Of a stretch of 64,000 nt of DNA, positions 49,910 to 58,414 are shown in pieces. Each line of letters starts with the position of its first letter. Position 1 is the first letter of the stretch. Under the pieces are notes generated by a model. It saw only the letters and a list, made by a program, of their open reading frames with translations. It was not told the DNA's origin and made no database searches. The DNA is from a virus, in the IMG/VR virus record IMGVR_UViG_3300010396_000042, positions 1 through 64,000 of that record; one strand, given 5' to 3'. The position numbers and the translations under genes are program-made.

Positions 49910-50611
49910 ATGACGAACAACCAGCACGACGAAGGCGAGTGGCCGACAGTGCCGCGCGTGCCCGCGTGGATCAAGCCGATCCTGCAGGGCGAAGCCGAGA
50001 AGCGCGGCGAGGCAAAGCAGCAGTACGAGGACACCGGACGGCACGCCGCGGAGGCCATCAACCGGTACCTCGCGTCGCTCGGCATCGAGCCGCTGCGCCC
50101 CGCCGAGTGGACGCGGGACGGCCTCAGATATGCGGTGCTTTTGGAGCCCGACCACTGTGGCGTCGACGACTGGGGCGTGCAGGCGGGTTGGAACGGCGAG
50201 GTCTGCCTCTACGCCGTCGCGTCGGACGGGGTGGAGCGGTATTTCGGCCCGCTGAACAGCGTGGAGGACGCCGCCGACGCCCGCCGTGGGCCGCGTGCGG
50301 CCAGGCCCGAGCCGGTCGACCACGAGTGGACCGCAGAGGACGAACTGGCGCGCGCAGTGCACTTCAAGGTGGACGACGCCGACCCGTTCGAGGTCGCGTT
50401 CCTCGCCGGCATCCGTGGCCTGGGCCACGCGGTGCTCGCGCTCAACGAGACCGTCAGCCGCATCGGCGCGCGCCAGGCACTGCGGCAGGCTGCGGCGCTC
50501 GGCGAGATCCCCCTCGACCGGGTCCGGCTCACGCCGCAGGAGAAGACGCTGCTGCGCGATCTGTTCCCGCCGACCGACGTGGACGACGCGCCCGCGGCCG
50601 ACGGCAGCTGA
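49910..50611 (+). CDS. Hypothetical protein downstream of tRNA
   Basis: 233 residues. N-terminal helical part (ILQGEAEKRGEAKQQYEDTG) followed by a beta sheet (LRYAVLLEPDHCGVDDWGVQ, CLYAVASDGVERYFG) and helices. AAGGAA precedes ATG 49910. No family recognised. First protein gene of the second accessory operon. Confidence 0.6.
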   Translation: MTNNQHDEGEWPTVPRVPAWIKPILQGEAEKRGEAKQQYEDTGRHAAEAINRYLASLGIEPLRPAEWTRDGLRYAVLLEPDHCGVDDWGVQAGWNGEVCLYAVASDGVERYFGPLNSVEDAADARRGPRAARPEPVDHEWTAEDELARAVHFKVDDADPFEVAFLAGIRGLGHAVLALNETVSRIGARQALRQAAALGEIPLDRVRLTPQEKTLLRDLFPPTDVDDAPAADGS

Positions 50612-50697
50612 TATTCGACGGGCGAACCCGGCCGGACCGGCCACCGCCCAATCCGCATCCCAGCCACACAAGAAACGATCTTGAGGGGGAACCCCAG

Positions 50698-50958
50698 ATG
50701 ACGACTCTCACCGATGCCCACCCCGAGCTTCCCATCGTCACGGGACCGCTGCCGCTGGACGAGGGCACCTCGCACGCGCTCCTGTTCCGCGCGGCCTGCG
50801 CCGCCGAGGACGACGTCCTGACCGAACTGGCGGCCGCCCAGCGGGCCGGCGACGAGAAGGCCGTGGCGCGGCTGACCGCCGAGCGAGGCCTGTTCGACCG
50901 CCTGGCCGTCGACCTGCGCACCAACCACCGCGCCCAGTGCTCCCGGGACGCCGGCTGA
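50698..50958 (+). CDS. Small hypothetical protein
   Basis: 86 residues, helical (ALLFRAACAAEDDVLTELAA, then EKAVARLTAERGLFDRLAVD). GAGGGGGA 7 bases before ATG 50698 is a strong site. Unknown function. Confidence 0.55.
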   Translation: MTTLTDAHPELPIVTGPLPLDEGTSHALLFRAACAAEDDVLTELAAAQRAGDEKAVARLTAERGLFDRLAVDLRTNHRAQCSRDAG

Positions 50959-51356
50959 TGAACCTGCTGCTGCTGGCCGCGCTCGGCGTGCTCCCCGCAT
51001 CCGAGTCACTGGCCCGCGCCGAATATGCCGTACACCTGCAGGCCTGGTCGCTGCCCGCCCTCGCCGCGATCATCGCGGCCGGGGCGGCTGCGACCGCATG
51101 GTCGGCTCTCGCGCTCACCCGCACTCCCCCAGCGGTCGGGCAGCTCTGGGAGCAAACCAGCCGCGCCATAAGGGGCATGACGATCCGGATCACCGCGGTG
51201 ACGCCCGGCAAGCCCGGCCACGTGGTGGCCGTCATCGCGACGCCGCCGCGCGCCGCGCTGCATGACACCACCGGCCGCGAGATGGACCTGGCCGCCGGCC
51301 GGACCGGACTGCGCGGCTTCCGTCTCCTCGGCACCGAGCGGAGCGCAGCGCGATGA
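50958..51356 (+). CDS. Membrane protein with C-terminal beta segment
   Basis: 132 residues. Two hydrophobic segments (NLLLLAALGVLPASESL and LPALAAIIAAGAAATAWSAL) and a soluble end (GMTIRITAVTPGKPGHVVAV). One-base overlap upstream, 4-base overlap downstream. Unknown function. Confidence 0.5.
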   Translation: MNLLLLAALGVLPASESLARAEYAVHLQAWSLPALAAIIAAGAAATAWSALALTRTPPAVGQLWEQTSRAIRGMTIRITAVTPGKPGHVVAVIATPPRAALHDTTGREMDLAAGRTGLRGFRLLGTERSAAR

Positions 51357-52309
51357 CCGGCGAGCAGAAGCGCTCAGGAGCGCACAGCGTCGCGCTGCAG
51401 GACTCGCTCTACGGTCCCCGTTCGGACCTGGTGCTGCGGTTCCTCGAGGACATCCGCCGCCCACGCCTGTGGACTGAGCGGCGCATCGAGCTGTGCCGCC
51501 CGTCGGGCCGCGACTGGCTGCGGCACGCGGCCGCGCGCCGTGCGACCCGCCGCGCCACGCGTTTCCTCGAGGACCGCGACGCGCAGCGCGCCGCCGCCCT
51601 GAACCGTGCGTGGGACGAAGCCGCCACGCACGAGGACACCACCGAGCGGTGCGGCTGGGCCGCCGGATGGGCCGCGGCCGCGCTCAGCGTCATCGACCTG
51701 ATCGACACCAAGCACCTTTACATCCTCACCAAGCCGTTCCCCGACCTGATGGTCCGCTACGGCCACACCCGGTACCGCGGGCCGCTGCCGACCAGCGCAC
51801 TGCCCGCCCCGACCGCGACACCACAGCACGGAGACCACATGACCACCACCAAGACCGACACCACGACCACGGCGGCAGCGACGACGACGGCGCACTCCTC
51901 CGACCTTCGCGCCTACCGCAAACTCACCCAGGCCGAGCTGGCCACCGAAGCCACGGAACGCTTCGGCCCCGACACGGCCACCTGGGCGTTCCAGTGCCCG
52001 CGCTGCGGCGACATCGCCGTCGCCGGCCACTTCCCGCAAGGCGAGGAAGGCCGCATCGGCCAGGAATGCGTCGGCCGCTGGCGCGGCGCCCTGACCGGCC
52101 CGGCGAACAGCGACGGCGGCCGGGCCGTGGCCGAACGCGGCTGCGACTGGACCGCCTACGGCCTCATCCGCGGCCCCTGGGAGATCGTCATGCCCGACGG
52201 CCACTCCGCGTGGGGCTTCCCGCTCGCCCCGGCAACCGCCAGGGCCACGGCCCCGGCTGAAACCGACGGCGCTGTCGGCGACACCAAGCCTGATGGAGCC
52301 GCCGCGTGA
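51353..52309 (+). CDS. Hypothetical protein, possible fusion of two genes
   Basis: 318 residues. The first ~160 residues are helical and Arg-rich. The second half begins at ATG 51839 after an ACGGAG site, carries CPRCGDIAVAGHF and GCDWTAYGLIRGPWEIVMPD, and looks like an independent zinc-containing protein. Either one fused protein or two products from one frame. Function unknown. Confidence 0.55.
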   Translation: MTGEQKRSGAHSVALQDSLYGPRSDLVLRFLEDIRRPRLWTERRIELCRPSGRDWLRHAAARRATRRATRFLEDRDAQRAAALNRAWDEAATHEDTTERCGWAAGWAAAALSVIDLIDTKHLYILTKPFPDLMVRYGHTRYRGPLPTSALPAPTATPQHGDHMTTTKTDTTTTAAATTTAHSSDLRAYRKLTQAELATEATERFGPDTATWAFQCPRCGDIAVAGHFPQGEEGRIGQECVGRWRGALTGPANSDGGRAVAERGCDWTAYGLIRGPWEIVMPDGHSAWGFPLAPATARATAPAETDGAVGDTKPDGAAA

Positions 52310-53208
52310 GCGAGAGCACCGGAGTCAAGCCGAAGCTGCCGCACTACGCGCGCTGGGGCGCGGTGCCCTCGAATCTCGCCACCGCGACCCGGCTGCGCGA
52401 ACTCGACCTGCCGCGCCAGCCCGGGCTGCGGGCCGCCACCGTCGAGGGCGGCGACTACCGCGGCAAGAGCGACGTGTTCGACCTCTACGACATCACCACG
52501 AGCCCACCCACCACCGCGTCGGCCAAGCAGCTCGAGGCCGCGGCCACACGGCGGAAATTCAGCGAGTGCAGCGAGTGCGGCGCGCACCCCGACACCGGGC
52601 TGAGCCAGGTCACCGGCCGGTGCGAGGCCTGCCTGCACATCGAGCAGATCCGCAAGGCCCAGCTCGAGGCGCAGCGCCACCGCGCAACGTCCGCACAGTG
52701 GGCGGCCAAGCACCTCGACGACCCCAAAACCGTGGTGGCGTGGATCGACGAGCACACCCCGCCGGCGACCGCGTCCAAACCGAAGCGCAAACCGGTCGCC
52801 CACACCCTCACCCTCGTCACCCCGCACGGCAAGCAGCTGCTGCGCATCTGCTACCGCCTCCCCGGCATCGGCCCGCGCGTGCGCGCACTGCCCGAGCAGG
52901 CTCTCGCCTACGAGGACGCGGCCGCGGTCCTCGCCGCGCTCGGCGAGCGGTACTTCATCACCTGGTCCTACAACAACCTGTGGCGCCTGGTGTACATGTC
53001 CACCGGCGAGAACACCAGCTACCTCGCACGGCACGGCAGCGAGATGGATGACCACATCCTGTGGTGGCGCGGAGACATCGACCCGCGCCGCCCGCAATAC
53101 CCGCGTGCCGCCGTCCCGCCCGGCAACGCTGACCGCCTCGCACTGCTGCTGCGCCGCATGGCCGCCGGGACGCAGCAGACCGTGCAGCCGAGGATGACCG
53201 ATGGCTGA
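52306..53208 (+). CDS. Hypothetical protein with zinc ribbon
   Basis: 300 residues. YARWGAVPSNLATATRLREL at the start, then a zinc site CSECGAHPD...GRCEAC near residues 87-107, and a C-terminal alpha/beta part (HTLTLVTPHGKQLLRICYRL). Resembles small actinobacterial zinc-binding proteins, but I cannot assign a role. Overlaps both neighbours. Confidence 0.55.
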   Translation: MSESTGVKPKLPHYARWGAVPSNLATATRLRELDLPRQPGLRAATVEGGDYRGKSDVFDLYDITTSPPTTASAKQLEAAATRRKFSECSECGAHPDTGLSQVTGRCEACLHIEQIRKAQLEAQRHRATSAQWAAKHLDDPKTVVAWIDEHTPPATASKPKRKPVAHTLTLVTPHGKQLLRICYRLPGIGPRVRALPEQALAYEDAAAVLAALGERYFITWSYNNLWRLVYMSTGENTSYLARHGSEMDDHILWWRGDIDPRRPQYPRAAVPPGNADRLALLLRRMAAGTQQTVQPRMTDG

Positions 53209-53692
53209 TGACACGCGCCACTGGGTCGAAACCGTTGTCGAGGACTGTCTCAGCAAGATCCGCGCACACGGCTTCACCGTGGTCGGCGTCGGAACCGGGC
53301 CACATGGTGCCACGCCACAGTTCGCTTACACGGTCGGCGTGTCGGTCACACGCGGATTCGAGCTGGCGATCAGCGGCCTGCCGATCGAGACCATGCACGA
53401 CGCGCTCAACACCCTCGCGCGCCGCGCCCTGGACGACGCCGACAGCTTCGTCCCAAGCGATGGACTGCTGGTAGACGGCGTATTCGCGCCGCCATTCCAG
53501 CCGCGCCTGAAGCAGGCGCACGAGACATGGCCGTTCGGCATGATCCGCCGCGCGCTCGGCCCCTCCCTGCGGCTCGCTGTCTGGCAGGCGCAGTTCCCGG
53601 ATATCGGGTGCCGGTATCCCGGCGACGCCGAATACGCCTACGGCCCAGAACGCCAGACGGACTTCACACAACCGAAGGCGGGCGGCCGGTGA
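53201..53692 (+). CDS. DUF4262-family protein
   Basis: 163 residues. HGFTVVGVGTGPHGATPQFAY followed by TVGVSVTRGFELAISGLP matches DUF4262, found in actinobacteria and proteobacteria. Function of the family is unknown to me. Overlaps the previous gene by 8 bases and the next by 4. Confidence 0.75.
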   Translation: MADDTRHWVETVVEDCLSKIRAHGFTVVGVGTGPHGATPQFAYTVGVSVTRGFELAISGLPIETMHDALNTLARRALDDADSFVPSDGLLVDGVFAPPFQPRLKQAHETWPFGMIRRALGPSLRLAVWQAQFPDIGCRYPGDAEYAYGPERQTDFTQPKAGGR

Positions 53693-54174
53693 CCAGATAC
53701 GCCGCAGGCACCAGCGTCCCGGTCGACCGGACCCAGGCGGAGATCGGGCGCACCCTCGAGCGCTACGGCGTCGAGGAGTACGCCTTCGGCCGCGCGCGCC
53801 GCCACGCGGAGGTCAGATTCGTCGGCCATGGCCGCCAGATTCGCTTCGTCATCCCGCTGCCGGACCCGACCGGTCGGGAGTTCACCAAGACGCCCACCCA
53901 GCGTGACCGCACGCCCGCCGCCGCCCGCGAGGCATACGAGCAGGCCGTTAAGCAGCGCTGGCGCGCACTGAACCTGCTGATCAAGGCCAAGCTCGAGGCC
54001 GTCGCCGCGAACGTGCAGACCTTCGAGGACGAGTTCCTCGCCTACACGCTGCTGCCCAACGGCATGACGGTCGCCGAGTCAGTGCGCGAACCTCTCGCCC
54101 AGGCCCTCGCCTCCGGCGCGGTGCCCGAGCTGCTTCCCGCGGGCCGCCGCGCGCTCACCCCAGGAGAGTCCTGA
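53689..54174 (+). CDS. Conserved actinophage-type hypothetical protein
   Basis: 161 residues. VPVDRTQAEIGRTLERYGVEE opens a beta segment (AEVRFVGHGRQIRFVIPLPD) and helices (AVKQRWRALNLLIKAKLEAV). I recognise this pattern from many phages of Gram-positive bacteria, but no function is known to me. GTG 53689 overlaps the preceding stop. Confidence 0.68.
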   Translation: MTRYAAGTSVPVDRTQAEIGRTLERYGVEEYAFGRARRHAEVRFVGHGRQIRFVIPLPDPTGREFTKTPTQRDRTPAAAREAYEQAVKQRWRALNLLIKAKLEAVAANVQTFEDEFLAYTLLPNGMTVAESVREPLAQALASGAVPELLPAGRRALTPGES

Positions 54175-54461
54175 TGCTCGAAGGCGCACTGATTCTGCTC
54201 GCAGGTCTCGTGGTCGGCCGATTTCTGCCCGCGCGCCGCAAGCAGCGCAAAGCCAAGCAGATCAAGCCCGTGTGCGGTTGCGAACACGGCCTGCATGACC
54301 ACGACAAGGCCACCGGCGCGTGCAATGCCCGCAGCCGCACCTACCGCTATGACCAGGCGACCGAGTTCGAGGTGCTCGACGGCTACGTGCCATGCACCTG
54401 CCGCCAGTACACCGGTCCCGAACCGCTCCCCGAGTACTACGCCCCCGAGATCACCGGCTGA
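54174..54461 (+). CDS. Single-span membrane protein with Cys/His cluster
   Basis: 95 residues. One membrane helix (EGALILLAGLVVGRFLPA), a basic stretch, then CGCEHGLHDHDKATGAC and CTCRQY, a likely zinc-binding domain. One-base overlap upstream. Unknown function. Confidence 0.58.
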   Translation: MLEGALILLAGLVVGRFLPARRKQRKAKQIKPVCGCEHGLHDHDKATGACNARSRTYRYDQATEFEVLDGYVPCTCRQYTGPEPLPEYYAPEITG

Positions 54462-54501
54462 AGTCGAGCCGCCGCCCAGCCTGACACGAGAAAGGAAACC
54501 C

Positions 54502-54969
54502 ATGCCCTTCCTGCGTAAACGCACTCGAAGAGCGATCCGCGACGAATACGAGGACGTCGCTCACGCAGCGGCCCTTAGCCCCATCGCGATTCTCGCGGTG
54601 GTGTTCGTCATCGTGCTGATCGCAGGCGCCGTGGCCCTGGTGATCTGGCTTCGGACCGCCAGCTCCGCCGCTCGGGGTAACGCAGGCGTCACCCGCCAGC
54701 ACAACTCCACCCAGAACCAAATCGCCCAGAACACCAAGTTGCTCGGCGACAGCGCAACCATCGTGTCCGACCAGCAGAAGATCAGGATCCTGAAAGCGAG
54801 TCAGGTCACCGAGCAGGACCGGATCGACCTGGCCGGCCTCGAACAGAACTGCCAGTCCGACGTCGCCACCTACAACGCCGACGCGCAGAACGTCCTCGCC
54901 ACCGGGCTCCTGCCCACCGGCCTTCCCTCCTCTTACCCGACCACCGTCTGTGAGGTCACCGCGCCATGA
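54502..54969 (+). CDS. Membrane-anchored hypothetical protein
   Basis: 155 residues. A single helix (SPIAILAVVFVIVLIAGAVA) near residue 27-52 and an exported or cytoplasmic coiled-coil part (STQNQIAQNTKLLGDSATIV) with a C-terminal Cys pair. GAAAGGAAA precedes ATG 54502. Four-base overlap with the next gene. Unknown function. Confidence 0.55.
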   Translation: MPFLRKRTRRAIRDEYEDVAHAAALSPIAILAVVFVIVLIAGAVALVIWLRTASSAARGNAGVTRQHNSTQNQIAQNTKLLGDSATIVSDQQKIRILKASQVTEQDRIDLAGLEQNCQSDVATYNADAQNVLATGLLPTGLPSSYPTTVCEVTAP

Positions 54970-55556
54970 ACCCTTCCACCCGCCTTACTTCGCACCGGCG
55001 CCGCGTGCGCGGCGCCGCACTTGCCCTCGTCGCCCTTCTGACCGGCATCGCCGTCCTCGCCGGCTGCACCTCCTCCGCCTCGTCCGTATCCGGCGGGAAC
55101 CAGGTCGCGCAGACCGAGTACTCCGAGTTCAACGCCGCCGTCCCGTACCCCTTCGGGCACACCGCGCCATCGGACCCGCTAGAGCGCAAGAACCTCGCCG
55201 CCCGGCTCGTCCAGTACAACTCCGCAGGTGACACGAACTACGTCTACATGTTCGCGTGGGGCTCACCGACGCCGATCGGCTACTACGTGATCCGCGGCAA
55301 GGTCTCCTCCACCGGCTCCCAGATGACCTCCGACCAGATCACCACCAACTGCGACGGATCCAACCACGACAGCTGCGCCGTCGTGAACGCGATCGGTGAC
55401 GACGGTTCCTACGGACCCGAAGAAGGCGGCAGCAACGGCGTGTTCTTCTTCACCACCACAGGAACCCTGATCGAGACCGACCAGCCGTTCGTCGTCTCCT
55501 CCGCTCCCATCAAGCTCTACGCGTCCGTACCCCAGCTCGACGCCCCGGCAAAGTAG
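54966..55556 (+). CDS. Secreted lipoprotein
   Basis: 196 residues with a signal peptide ending in the lipobox LAGC (Cys about residue 37), then a beta-rich domain (NYVYMFAWGSPTPIGYYVIR, NGVFFFTTTGTLIETDQPF) with a Cys pair. Second lipoprotein of the window. An extracytoplasmic role in the infected or lysogenic cell is implied; specific function unknown. Confidence 0.75.
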   Translation: MNPSTRLTSHRRRVRGAALALVALLTGIAVLAGCTSSASSVSGGNQVAQTEYSEFNAAVPYPFGHTAPSDPLERKNLAARLVQYNSAGDTNYVYMFAWGSPTPIGYYVIRGKVSSTGSQMTSDQITTNCDGSNHDSCAVVNAIGDDGSYGPEEGGSNGVFFFTTTGTLIETDQPFVVSSAPIKLYASVPQLDAPAK

Positions 55557-55569
55557 GCAGACGTCACCG

Positions 55570-55866
55570 ATGGATCCGCTCACGAGTGCAGGCTTGGCGC
55601 TGTTCGTATGCGGGTGGGCCGGGCTGCTCGCGAGGCGCCTGCGGAGACACCACGCCAACGGACTCTTCGCGATCGCCGAGGGCCTGTTCTGCATCGACGA
55701 CATCCGTTTGAACGATCCGGCCGGGACGGTTTTCTGCGCCGCGTTCTGCGCGCTCTACGCGTACTGGTGGTGGCACGGCGGGGGGGGCAACGGTACCAAG
55801 CGCCGTCTGCGTGCCCTGCGACGCAAGTTCCAGGCCAGGCGTCGTACCGCACCGCAACTCACCTGA
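55570..55866 (+). CDS. Small membrane protein
   Basis: 98 residues. Hydrophobic segments around residues 5-22 and 54-68 (GTVFCAAFCALYAYWWW), then GGGGNG encoded by a G8 run and a basic tail (KRRLRALRRKFQARRR). The frame is coherent on both sides of the G run. Unknown function. Confidence 0.55.
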   Translation: MDPLTSAGLALFVCGWAGLLARRLRRHHANGLFAIAEGLFCIDDIRLNDPAGTVFCAAFCALYAYWWWHGGGGNGTKRRLRALRRKFQARRRTAPQLT

Positions 55867-55916
55867 ACCTTGTTCCAACGTTCTGATTCCCTCGTTCTGA
55901 AAGCAGTCGAACACCT

Positions 55917-56445
55917 ATGAACACCGGCTCGCTGCGTGACCCGTTCTCCGCCCGGCCCGTACGGCAGGGTACGACGAAGCAAAGCCCCCCCCACTGCTGT
56001 CGCTGCGCCTTCCGTTGAGCAGCTCCTCGTCGAGGCCGAGCAGTGCCCGGTTGAGCCGGTCCGGATGCTGGCCACGCAGATCCGGGCCGCGATCGAGCAG
56101 CTGCGCGGCAAGCTCGATGAGGTCGCCGCGTTCACCGCCACTCAGCGGGAACTGCTCGACGCCGAGGCCCGCGTCGCCGAGCTGCGCGCGAAGCTCAAGG
56201 TCCTCGCCCACGCCGACGGGCCTCGACCAGCCGGCGGCGGCGAGCCGAAGCAGCGCAGCGCGGCCAGGCCGCCCGCGCCGGCCGTGCCCGCGGCGCCGGT
56301 CACCGCCGCGACGGCTGCGGTCAACGGCAAGGACATCCGTTACTCGAACGCGGTACGCGACTGGGCCCGCGCCCGCGGCATGAAGGTCGCCCCCAGCGGC
56401 CGCATCTCCGACACGATCATCGCCGCCTACCGCGCCGTCCACTGA
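55917..56445 (+). CDS. Lsr2-like DNA-binding protein, start region possibly frame-broken
   Basis: A C-terminal Lsr2-type domain (IRYSNAVRDWARARGMKVAP, SGRISDTIIAAYRAVH) follows a coiled coil (QIRAAIEQLRGKLDEVAAFT). Lsr2 proteins bridge AT-rich DNA and silence genes in actinobacteria. The core frame opens at GTG 55936, but ATG 55917 in another frame would join it if the C8 run (55985-55992) had one base fewer. Without the Lsr2 dimerisation domain it may compete with host Lsr2. The domain call is firm; the start is uncertain. Confidence 0.75.
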
Positions 56446-56474
56446 CCGCCCCTCAACCACCACCAGGAGCCCCA

Positions 56475-56787
56475 ATGCCCGACACCCGAATACACCCCGC
56501 TGGCCGCCGCGTCCCTCGTCCGCACCAGCACCGGAGCAACCGTGATCATCCCCGTTCGTGCCCGCACGGATTCCCCCATCACCACCGTCGGAGGCGTGCG
56601 CGCCCCGATTGAACCGGGCCACCCGCTCGCCGACCGCGACTGCCCGGTCTGCGACAAGCCACTGACCGACGCCCCGATCACGCTCGTGCTCGTCGGCATC
56701 GAGCCACACCGGCGCAAGCCGGACGGCGGCTGGACCACCGCGGCCGCAGTCCCGGTCCATGCCGCCTGCGCCGGCGTCGAGCAATAA
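56475..56787 (+). pseudogene. Small zinc-binding protein with an apparent one-base frame break
   Basis: ATG 56475 is preceded by an AGGAG site, but its frame ends early. If one C of the CCC at 56485-56487 is removed, MPDT continues as EYTPLAAASLVRTSTGATV and joins the frame running to 56787, which contains CPVCDKPL and HAACAGVEQ (a probable metal site). The whole would be 103 residues. GTG 56542 could give an 81-residue protein. Sequence error or mutation cannot be told apart here. Confidence 0.5.
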
Positions 56788-56903
56788 CCAGGCAAGCCGC
56801 GCCCCCTTGGCCGCCCTGCCTGACCGCATGGCCCGCTCGGCAGCCGCCGCACCGATCTCCTGACCGCTGCAACAACACCGAACCCGGAAGTAGACGAAGA
56901 CCC

Positions 56904-57083
56904 GTGTATTCCAAGCCCTCGCTCGGCGCCGCCGCCGGTACCGCCGTCGCCGCCCCCGCCGTCCTCGGCGGCGACGCCACCTGGTACATCCTTTCCGGCA
57001 TTCTCGTCCTGGTCGTCGCCGGCCTGGTGACCGTCCGGATCGTCGGGCGCCGGGGCGGCCGCGGCCGCGGCGGGCGGCACTGA
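56904..57083 (+). CDS. 59-residue single-span membrane peptide
   Basis: GTG 56904; a short Ala/Gly-rich start, one membrane helix (WYILSGILVLVVAGLVTVRI) and a Gly/Arg-rich tail. It overlaps the glycosyltransferase start by one base (TGATG), so the two are coupled. It may be a partner or regulator of that membrane enzyme. Function inferred from linkage only. Confidence 0.55.
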   Translation: MYSKPSLGAAAGTAVAAPAVLGGDATWYILSGILVLVVAGLVTVRIVGRRGGRGRGGRH

Positions 57084-58414
57084 TGCGCCGCTGCCTGCAG
57101 CGCCACCTACGGCCGCACGTCCCGATCGGCGTTTTCGCCGTGATCGGCGCCGTGCTGTGGTGGGACTGGCGTTTCACCCACGGCCCGAGCTGGTACGGCA
57201 TCGCCGTACTCGGGCTGCTGACCGCGAAGCTCGCCCTCTCCCTCGGCTCCCGCCCGTATCAGGCATCCGGGGCCGGCGCTGCCCGCGTCGCGCACCTCAA
57301 GGCCGTGGCGGTGATCACCTGCTACAACGAGAAACCCGACCTGCTGCGCGCCTGCCTGCGTTCCCTGCTGGAGCAGTCCCGCCGCCCGCGGGCCCTGGTC
57401 GTGGTCGACGACGCCTCCACCGACCCGGCCTGCCGCCGCGTCGCCGAGAGCTTCGCGCCGCGCTTCGCCCGCGCCGGCATCGACTTCCGGGTGATCGCCT
57501 TCAAGGAGAACAAGGGCAAGCGCCACGCCCTGGCGGCCGCGTTCGACGCGCACCCGAAGGCCGACGTGTACGTGTGCGTCGACTCCGACACCCACCTGGA
57601 CCCGGACGCCGTGCGCAACGTGCTGCAACCCTTCGCGTCCCGCCGCACCAACGCCGTCACCGGCCTCGTCCTGGCCAGCAACGCCCGGCAGAACCTGCTC
57701 ACCCGGCTGATCGACCTGCGCTACGCCAACGCGTTCCTCTACGAGCGCGCCGCCTACAGCCTGCTCGGCTCCGTGCTGTGCTGCTGCGGCTCCCTCGCGG
57801 CCTACCGCGGCAGCGTGGTGCGCGAGCACCTCGGGGACTTCCTCGGCCAGCAGTTCCTCGGCCGCGCCTGCACCTACGGCGACGACCGGCGCCTGACCCA
57901 GTACGCGCTGCTGCGCGGCCGCGTCGTCCTGCAACCCAACGCCGTGGCGTGGACCGAGGTACCCAGCAACCTGCCCTGGTACATCCGCCAGCAGAACCGC
58001 TGGAACAAAAGCTTCTTCCGAGAATCCCTGTGGACCGTGACCAGGGCGCGCATGCACCGGCCCGCGTTCTGGCTCGCCGCGGTCGAACTCGGCTCCTGGG
58101 CCACGTTCACCATCGCGCTGCTCACCGCCCTGGTCGCCCTGCCACTGCGCGCAGGGCACGTGCACGGCTCCTGGTCTCTCGCAGGCGCCTACGCGATGTA
58201 CGCGATGCTGCTGTCCTACGCCCGCTCCGCCCGGTACGTCGAAGTGCGGCACGTGGCCATGCCCTGGCCCGAGCGGATCGGCAGCTACCTGCTCGCCCCG
58301 CTCTACGGCCTGCTCAACCTCGGGCTGCTGCTGTGGGTGCGCCTCTACTCCCTGGCCACCCTGCGCGACAATGGCTGGGGCACGAGAGCGACTGTCGAGG
58401 CGGTGAGTTCGTGA
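57083..58414 (+). CDS. Family 2 processive glycosyltransferase, hyaluronan/chitin-synthase-like
   Basis: 443 residues. Two membrane helices at the N-terminus, a cytoplasmic GT2 domain and three to four C-terminal helices. Motifs of the HAS/NodC/chitin synthase group are present: VVDD (107-110), DSD (167-169), GDDRRLTQ (266-273) and QQNRW (303-307) followed by NKSFFRE. Such enzymes polymerise a sugar at the membrane and extrude it. A phage could use it to alter the host surface. The exact sugar cannot be told from sequence. Confidence 0.85.
   Translation: MRRCLQRHLRPHVPIGVFAVIGAVLWWDWRFTHGPSWYGIAVLGLLTAKLALSLGSRPYQASGAGAARVAHLKAVAVITCYNEKPDLLRACLRSLLEQSRRPRALVVVDDASTDPACRRVAESFAPRFARAGIDFRVIAFKENKGKRHALAAAFDAHPKADVYVCVDSDTHLDPDAVRNVLQPFASRRTNAVTGLVLASNARQNLLTRLIDLRYANAFLYERAAYSLLGSVLCCCGSLAAYRGSVVREHLGDFLGQQFLGRACTYGDDRRLTQYALLRGRVVLQPNAVAWTEVPSNLPWYIRQQNRWNKSFFRESLWTVTRARMHRPAFWLAAVELGSWATFTIALLTALVALPLRAGHVHGSWSLAGAYAMYAMLLSYARSARYVEVRHVAMPWPERIGSYLLAPLYGLLNLGLLLWVRLYSLATLRDNGWGTRATVEAVSS

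Noticed and set aside
55780-55787. G8 run as another frame break
   Set aside because: The protein reads sensibly on both sides in one frame (GGGGNGTKRRLRALRRKF), so no shift is needed.
57157-58413. 713-residue frame running from inside the glycosyltransferase
   Set aside because: The part before 58414 is an Arg/Pro-rich shadow of the glycosyltransferase; only the Lsr2-like gene from ATG 58414 is accepted.
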